A stretch of DNA of 12,131 bases from Candidatus Chloroheliales bacterium (lineage in GTDB: Bacteria; Chloroflexota; Chloroflexia; QHBQ01), in contig QHBQ01000173.1 in NCBI GenBank assembly GCA_003243865.1, forward strand, positions 1-12,131, in the 5' to 3' direction. This document shows, piece after piece, positions 8,914-12,131 of this stretch. The number at the start of each line of letters is the position of its first letter. The first letter of the stretch is position 1. The notes beneath the pieces were generated by a model, which searched no databases, had not been told where the DNA came from, and was given only the letters and a program-made list of their open reading frames with translations. The translations under genes were made by a program, and so were the position numbers.

Positions 8914-8951
8914 GCCGAGTCGCCATCCGTGTTGACGACACGAGACGAAAA

Positions 8952-8982
8952 TTGGCAACCACAGGCACAAATATGGTATAAT
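8952..8982 (+). promoter_or_regulatory. Likely promoter of recR
   Basis: Extended -10 TGGTATAAT (TATAAT at 8977-8982). The upstream TTGGCA at 8952-8957 is 19 bases away, a little long, so the extended -10 may compensate. The transcript would start near 8989, with about 48 bases of leader before the recR ATG. Confidence 0.55.
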
Positions 8983-9036
8983 TACCTACTTGCCTGATTA
9001 GCATCTGAACCTGAGAACGAGAGTGAGAGCCGAACC

Positions 9037-9633
9037 ATGACCCCAACCCCTGAACCGATTAGCCGCCTGATCGAGGAGTTTGCCAAGCTGCCGGGCATTG
9101 GTCCGAAGAGCGCGGCGCGGCTGACCTTCTACCTGTTGCGCACTGGCAACGCGGCGGAGAACCTCGCCGATGCGCTTACTGATATGCGCCAGCGCATCAT
9201 CTTCTGCGCAACTTGCTTCAACATCACCGAGAACGACCCTTGCGCGATTTGCGGCAACCCCAACCGCGAACATAGTCGCATCTGCGTGGTCGAGGAGCCG
9301 CTCGATGTGCTGGCAATCGAGCGCACCGGCGGCTACAAAGGTGTCTATCACGTGCTGGGTGGGGCAATTTCGCCACTTGAGGGGATAATGGCCGAAGACC
9401 TGAAGATCAGCGAACTGCTCACCCGCTTGCGTGGCGGCAGGGTCGAAGAGGTCATCCTCGCCACCAATCCCAACCTCGAGGGTGACGCCACCGCGATGTA
9501 TCTGCAACGCCAGATCCACCCGCTCGGCGTGCGCACCACCCGCCTGGCACGCGGCCTGCCGATGGGCGGCGACCTCGAATATGCCGACGAGGTGACGCTC
9601 ACCCGCGCCTTCGAGGGTCGGCGGGAGATGTAA
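9037..9633 (+). CDS. recR: Recombination mediator protein RecR
   Basis: Cytosolic DNA-repair protein that, with RecO (and RecF), helps load RecA at single-stranded gaps. Its 198 residues are the normal length. The order of parts is canonical: helix-hairpin-helix LPGIGPKSAARL (18-29), zinc finger with Cys57, Cys60, Cys69 and Cys72, Toprim domain beginning ICVVEEPLDVLAIE (82-95) with ATNPNLEGDATAMYL (142-156), and the C-terminal RGLPMGGDLEYADEVTL (172-188). The ATG at 9037 has only a weak GAGAG-type ribosome binding site. recR often sits next to dnaX and the ybaB/EbfC gene; here neither is nearby. A heptamer array begins three bases after the stop codon. Confidence 0.97.
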   Translation: MTPTPEPISRLIEEFAKLPGIGPKSAARLTFYLLRTGNAAENLADALTDMRQRIIFCATCFNITENDPCAICGNPNREHSRICVVEEPLDVLAIERTGGYKGVYHVLGGAISPLEGIMAEDLKISELLTRLRGGRVEEVILATNPNLEGDATAMYLQRQIHPLGVRTTRLARGLPMGGDLEYADEVTLTRAFEGRREM

Positions 9634-9636
9634 CGA

Positions 9637-9660
9637 AGGCACGAGGCATGAGGCATGAGT
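9637..9660. repeat. Heptamer tandem repeat, AGGCATG unit, between recR and the lipoprotein gene
   Basis: Units AGGCACG, AGGCATG, AGGCATG, then AGT. This 24-bp block is identical to 422-445, more than 9 kb away. It lies three bases past the recR TAA stop codon. No terminator is visible in the 52-base gap, so recR and the lipoprotein gene may be co-transcribed through it. Confidence 0.85.
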
Positions 9661-9685
9661 CTAGCATTATAGTAAGGAGAACCCG

Positions 9686-11143
9686 ATGAAACTTCCACGC
9701 ATATCCATCATTATCACCCTCGTGCTTCTCGTCAGTCTCAGCGCCTGCAATGTGATAAGCGATAGCACCCCAACCGTACCCAGAGGCAACACCTCCCCAA
9801 CCGCAGGCAACACCCCGCCCACCGCCAGCCCGACCACATTGGCGATGGCCGCTACGCCGACGAGCGCAGCAGCAGCAGCAATCCCGACCACGACCAACAA
9901 CATTGCGGTCGCGCCCACCTCTACCGCAGTCGCCTTCGACCTCCCAACCGTCACTGCTGCACCGCCGACTGCTGGGCCTCTACCTGCAGCGTCCGATACT
10001 CCGACCAGTGCGGCGAATAGTACCGCCACAATCGGCAGCGCTACCCCGTCAGCAGGCAGCGGCAGCGAACTGATTTTCTACCTGGGTGACGACTCGATCT
10101 ACACGATCAAGCCGGACGGCAGCAACCGCCAGCTTGTCACCAAAGTCAGCAAGGGCGCGAACCAGGATGTGTCTGCAATGAGCGCCAGCGCCGATGGCAA
10201 GCATCTCGCTTACGAACTGGTTGACAATACCACCGATGAAGCTGAGTACTACCTAGTCAATAACGGCAAGCCAAGCAGGCTGGATGGAGTTGCCAGCCTG
10301 CCAGTCTGGTACGGCCATCGCTTCCTTTCCACTGGGCAGCCAGGCGCTAACGACGAGCCGGGCGAGATCCTCGTCTTCAACGCCGACTCGGCAGGCGGCC
10401 CGGCTGGCGCTGGGCTGGGGGTGATGGGCAGCAATCCAGCCTGGTACCCTGATGGCGCGAAGGTTGTCTACAGCGACAAGGATGATAACATCTACAGCGT
10501 CGGGGCGAACCCGCCGCCTACTGGCAAGCTGAACCCTGACCTCATCATCAAGCTGAACGACAAGCCAGCGGGGGACAATGAGGACTTCTTCGGCGTGATG
10601 TTTGTGGCCGTTACTCCTGATGGCAAAACCCTGGTGTTCGGTGGTGAGCAACTCAAGAACGTAGGGGCCAGTGGCAACGGTCAGCGGCTTTGGATGTATG
10701 ACCTGAATAAGGGTCTAGGCAAGACCCTGAATGATGTACAACCTTTCACCGACTTCGGTGGCAGGTATGGCGGCAGCAACAACTATGGCTTCGTCAATCA
10801 GAACACCATCGTGGTCGCCTCTGACTTCCATATCAGCGCCTGCGCGGTTGGCTCGGCGATTGATGTGCTTGGTATTGGCAACGATATCACCGCCACCGTT
10901 CCTCTGCCTGGACAGCAGGGCGACACCTACGCCGGCCTCTATGGACTCAGCGTTGCGCCAGGCAATCCTAATCACTCAAGTCCAACCTTTGCCTACAGCT
11001 TCGATAACTACACCTGCGATAATGCGGACGCCGGGCAGACCATTACTCAAGCGCCCGCCGTCTATGTCTGGAGCAACAGCCAAAACAATAAGGTCGCCGA
11101 TGGCCGCTATCCCATCTGGGTGGATAGCAGCAACAAGCCGTAG
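9686..11143 (+). CDS. Lipoprotein with TolB/PD40-like beta-propeller domain
   Basis: A 485-residue exported protein of unknown specific function. The N-terminus MKLPR, a hydrophobic core and lipobox SLSAC (Cys21) mark a lipoprotein signal peptide. Residues about 22-125 are a Thr/Pro/Ala-rich linker, as in surface-anchored proteins. From about 128 on, blades of the TolB/WD40-like PD40 type recur: ELIFYLGDDSIYTIKPDGSN, SASADGKHLAYEL, PAWYPDGAKVVYSDKDDNIY and AVTPDGKTLVFGGE. The C-terminal part has Cys residues (SACAVG and YTCDNADAG) that could form a disulfide outside the cell. A good ribosome binding site, TAAGGAGA (9673-9680), precedes the ATG. The gene follows recR by 52 bases, but the functional link, if any, is unclear. 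A role in sensing, binding or scaffolding on the surface is a guess. Confidence 0.85.
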   Translation: MKLPRISIIITLVLLVSLSACNVISDSTPTVPRGNTSPTAGNTPPTASPTTLAMAATPTSAAAAAIPTTTNNIAVAPTSTAVAFDLPTVTAAPPTAGPLPAASDTPTSAANSTATIGSATPSAGSGSELIFYLGDDSIYTIKPDGSNRQLVTKVSKGANQDVSAMSASADGKHLAYELVDNTTDEAEYYLVNNGKPSRLDGVASLPVWYGHRFLSTGQPGANDEPGEILVFNADSAGGPAGAGLGVMGSNPAWYPDGAKVVYSDKDDNIYSVGANPPPTGKLNPDLIIKLNDKPAGDNEDFFGVMFVAVTPDGKTLVFGGEQLKNVGASGNGQRLWMYDLNKGLGKTLNDVQPFTDFGGRYGGSNNYGFVNQNTIVVASDFHISACAVGSAIDVLGIGNDITATVPLPGQQGDTYAGLYGLSVAPGNPNHSSPTFAYSFDNYTCDNADAGQTITQAPAVYVWSNSQNNKVADGRYPIWVDSSNKP

Positions 11144-11227
11144 CTGTTTCCTACACCGGTATCGCCACCAACGAACCCTAATCCGCCTTTATCAACAGCA
11201 ACATAAAAGAGAAAGTGAGCTAAACCC

Positions 11228-12131
11228 ATAACCGCAGCTCTCAACATCGAGGCCGATGTCGTTCCCGGCCTCGAGCCATTTGCCCATGAGGAGATTAGCT
11301 CCCGCCTGGGCAAGTTTATGCCGCGCCCGGCAGTTGCCAGCGAGGGTACGCACAACTTCCTCTACAGCGGCGATCTGCGCGAGTTGCTCAAGCTACGCAG
11401 CGTGATCGCCGTCTACATCGTCGGAGCCTACCCCGTCCCCCGCCCCAAAGCGCTACTCGGCCATCAATACTTTGAGTCTATCGTTGCTATCGGCGAGGCG
11501 GTAATGAAGCTGCACCCTGCTGGCACATTCGCCACCCTGCGCCTAAGCGCGGCGGGCGAGGAGTCGGCAGTGATGAGCCGCTTGCGCGATGAATTGGCCG
11601 CCCGCTTTGACCTCCGGCCCGCCAGTGATGAAGGCGACCTGCTGCTGCGGCTGCGCCCCGCTGCCCCTCTCCCCACCAGCCCTCGCCCCCGGCGGGGAGA
11701 GGGGGATAATATTGCTCCCCCCAACCCTCTCCTGCAAGGGAAGTCTGCACCCCACCCTTCCTCACAAGCAACGGAGCAGGGCAAACAACGGTTCGCCTCT
11801 ACAAACTCAAACCTCAAACCTCAAACCTCAGCACTGGGATGGGAAGTGTTGACCCGCATCTCGCCGCGCCCGTTGGTGACACGGGCTTGGCGGGTGAGCA
11901 ATATGCCGGGGGCGCTGAACGCCACGGTGGCATACGCGATGGTAAAGCTGACCAAGCCGCGGCCGGATGATGTCTTCCTCAACCTGGCTTGCGGCTCCGG
12001 CAGCTTGCTGATCGAGCGACTGGCAACGGTGCGGGCGCGGCTGGCAATTGGCTGCGATATTGACCGCGCCGCGCTGAACCATGCCGCCGCAAACCTGGCC
12101 GCCTTTAGCTACGGCGGCAACGCCCTACTAG
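11228..12131 (+). CDS. THUMP/RlmL-type RNA methyltransferase, N-terminal part (runs off right edge)
   Basis: An open frame from 11219 to the edge. Its protein reads TAALNIEADVVPGLEPFAHE, then a THUMP-like region (to about residue 144), then WEVLTRISPRPLVTRAWRVS and GALNATVAYAMVKLT. SAM-binding motif I NLACGSGSLLIE (about 252-263) and acidic motif GCDID (275-279) follow. This is the order of UPF0020/RlmL/Trm14-type enzymes that methylate guanine in rRNA or tRNA. Two oddities stand out. Residues about 146-200 are encoded by an inverted repeat and a heptamer array, in frame, giving a Pro/Ser-rich linker between the two domains. The natural first codon of the conserved N-terminus is ATA at 11228, with a TGA stop four codons upstream and no ATG, GTG or TTG between them. 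The first in-frame ATG is at 11318, which would remove 30 conserved residues. The family call is firm; the exact RNA target is unknown. Confidence 0.78.
   Translation, partial: MTAALNIEADVVPGLEPFAHEEISSRLGKFMPRPAVASEGTHNFLYSGDLRELLKLRSVIAVYIVGAYPVPRPKALLGHQYFESIVAIGEAVMKLHPAGTFATLRLSAAGEESAVMSRLRDELAARFDLRPASDEGDLLLRLRPAAPLPTSPRPRRGEGDNIAPPNPLLQGKSAPHPSSQATEQGKQRFASTNSNLKPQTSALGWEVLTRISPRPLVTRAWRVSNMPGALNATVAYAMVKLTKPRPDDVFLNLACGSGSLLIERLATVRARLAIGCDIDRAALNHAAANLAAFSYGGNALL
11664..11740. repeat. GC-rich inverted-repeat element inside the methyltransferase gene
   Basis: CCCCTCTCCCC (11664-11674) and GGGGAGAGGGG (11694-11704) form a perfect 11-bp inverted repeat around 19 bases. A second small palindromic part follows (CCCT at 11725, AAGGG near 11736-11740). 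Read in reverse, GAGCAATATTATCCCCC at 11701-11717 resembles two stretches of the 510-686 element (606-614 and 660-668). The coding frame passes through without a stop. Confidence 0.65.
11806..11830. repeat. Heptamer tandem repeat, CTCAAAC unit, inside the methyltransferase gene
   Basis: Three units of CTCAAAC followed by CTCA. It lies 66 bases after the inverted-repeat element, about the same spacing as the heptamer array and inverted-repeat element at 415-539. It encodes part of the low-complexity linker (NSNLKPQTS). Because the unit is not a multiple of three, gain or loss of one unit would shift the reading frame. Confidence 0.8.

Noticed and set aside
9668..9673. TATAGT as a -10 box for the lipoprotein gene
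   Set aside because: It overlaps the ribosome binding site, so the transcript would start too close to the ATG, and no -35 box is found at the right distance.

Overview
The window looks like chromosomal DNA of a GC-rich free-living bacterium. Its gene mix suggests a member of the Chloroflexota: a eukaryotic-type Ser/Thr kinase with an extracellular sensor, a large GT39-type membrane glycosyltransferase carrying PA14 and NHL modules, lipoproteins with Thr/Pro/Ala linkers, and many short intergenic repeats. That assignment is an inference from gene content, not proven. There is no sign of a phage, plasmid, CRISPR array or complete insertion sequence.

Layout. Bases 1-299 (minus strand) hold the N-terminal part of a TlpA/ResA-like thioredoxin lipoprotein, whose C-terminus lies outside the window; it has a clear sigma70-type promoter at 356-385. 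Bases 300-725 carry no convincing gene. They hold that promoter, a 7-bp-period tandem repeat and an inverted-repeat element. A minus-strand block follows: enolase (eno, 2734-4029, with its own promoter) and, 70 bp downstream, a Ser/Thr kinase (726-2663) with one transmembrane helix and a CBM9-like ectodomain. Next is a very large minus-strand gene (4220 to about 8721) encoding a GT39-like membrane glycosyltransferase fused to two PA14-like domains and an NHL beta-propeller. A one-base frameshift near 4761 splits it into a main ORF and a 171-codon tail. From a divergent promoter region (8885-8982) the plus strand carries recR (9037-9633), a beta-propeller lipoprotein (9686-11143) and the first 300 codons of a THUMP/RlmL-type RNA methyltransferase that runs off the right edge.

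How the genes relate. recR (recombinational repair) and eno (glycolysis) are housekeeping genes. Most of the rest concern the cell envelope: an exported thioredoxin, a transmembrane kinase that may sense a ligand outside the cell, a membrane glycosyltransferase with extracytoplasmic binding modules, and a surface lipoprotein. I see no dedicated multi-gene system. The kinase may be co-transcribed with eno.

The most notable structure beyond the genes is a set of small repeats: five tandem arrays with a 7-bp period, two of which share an identical 24-bp block, and a GC-rich inverted-repeat element. Both repeat types also occur inside the methyltransferase gene, where they stay in frame and encode a low-complexity linker. 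That gene also lacks a standard start codon at the position where its conserved N-terminus begins.
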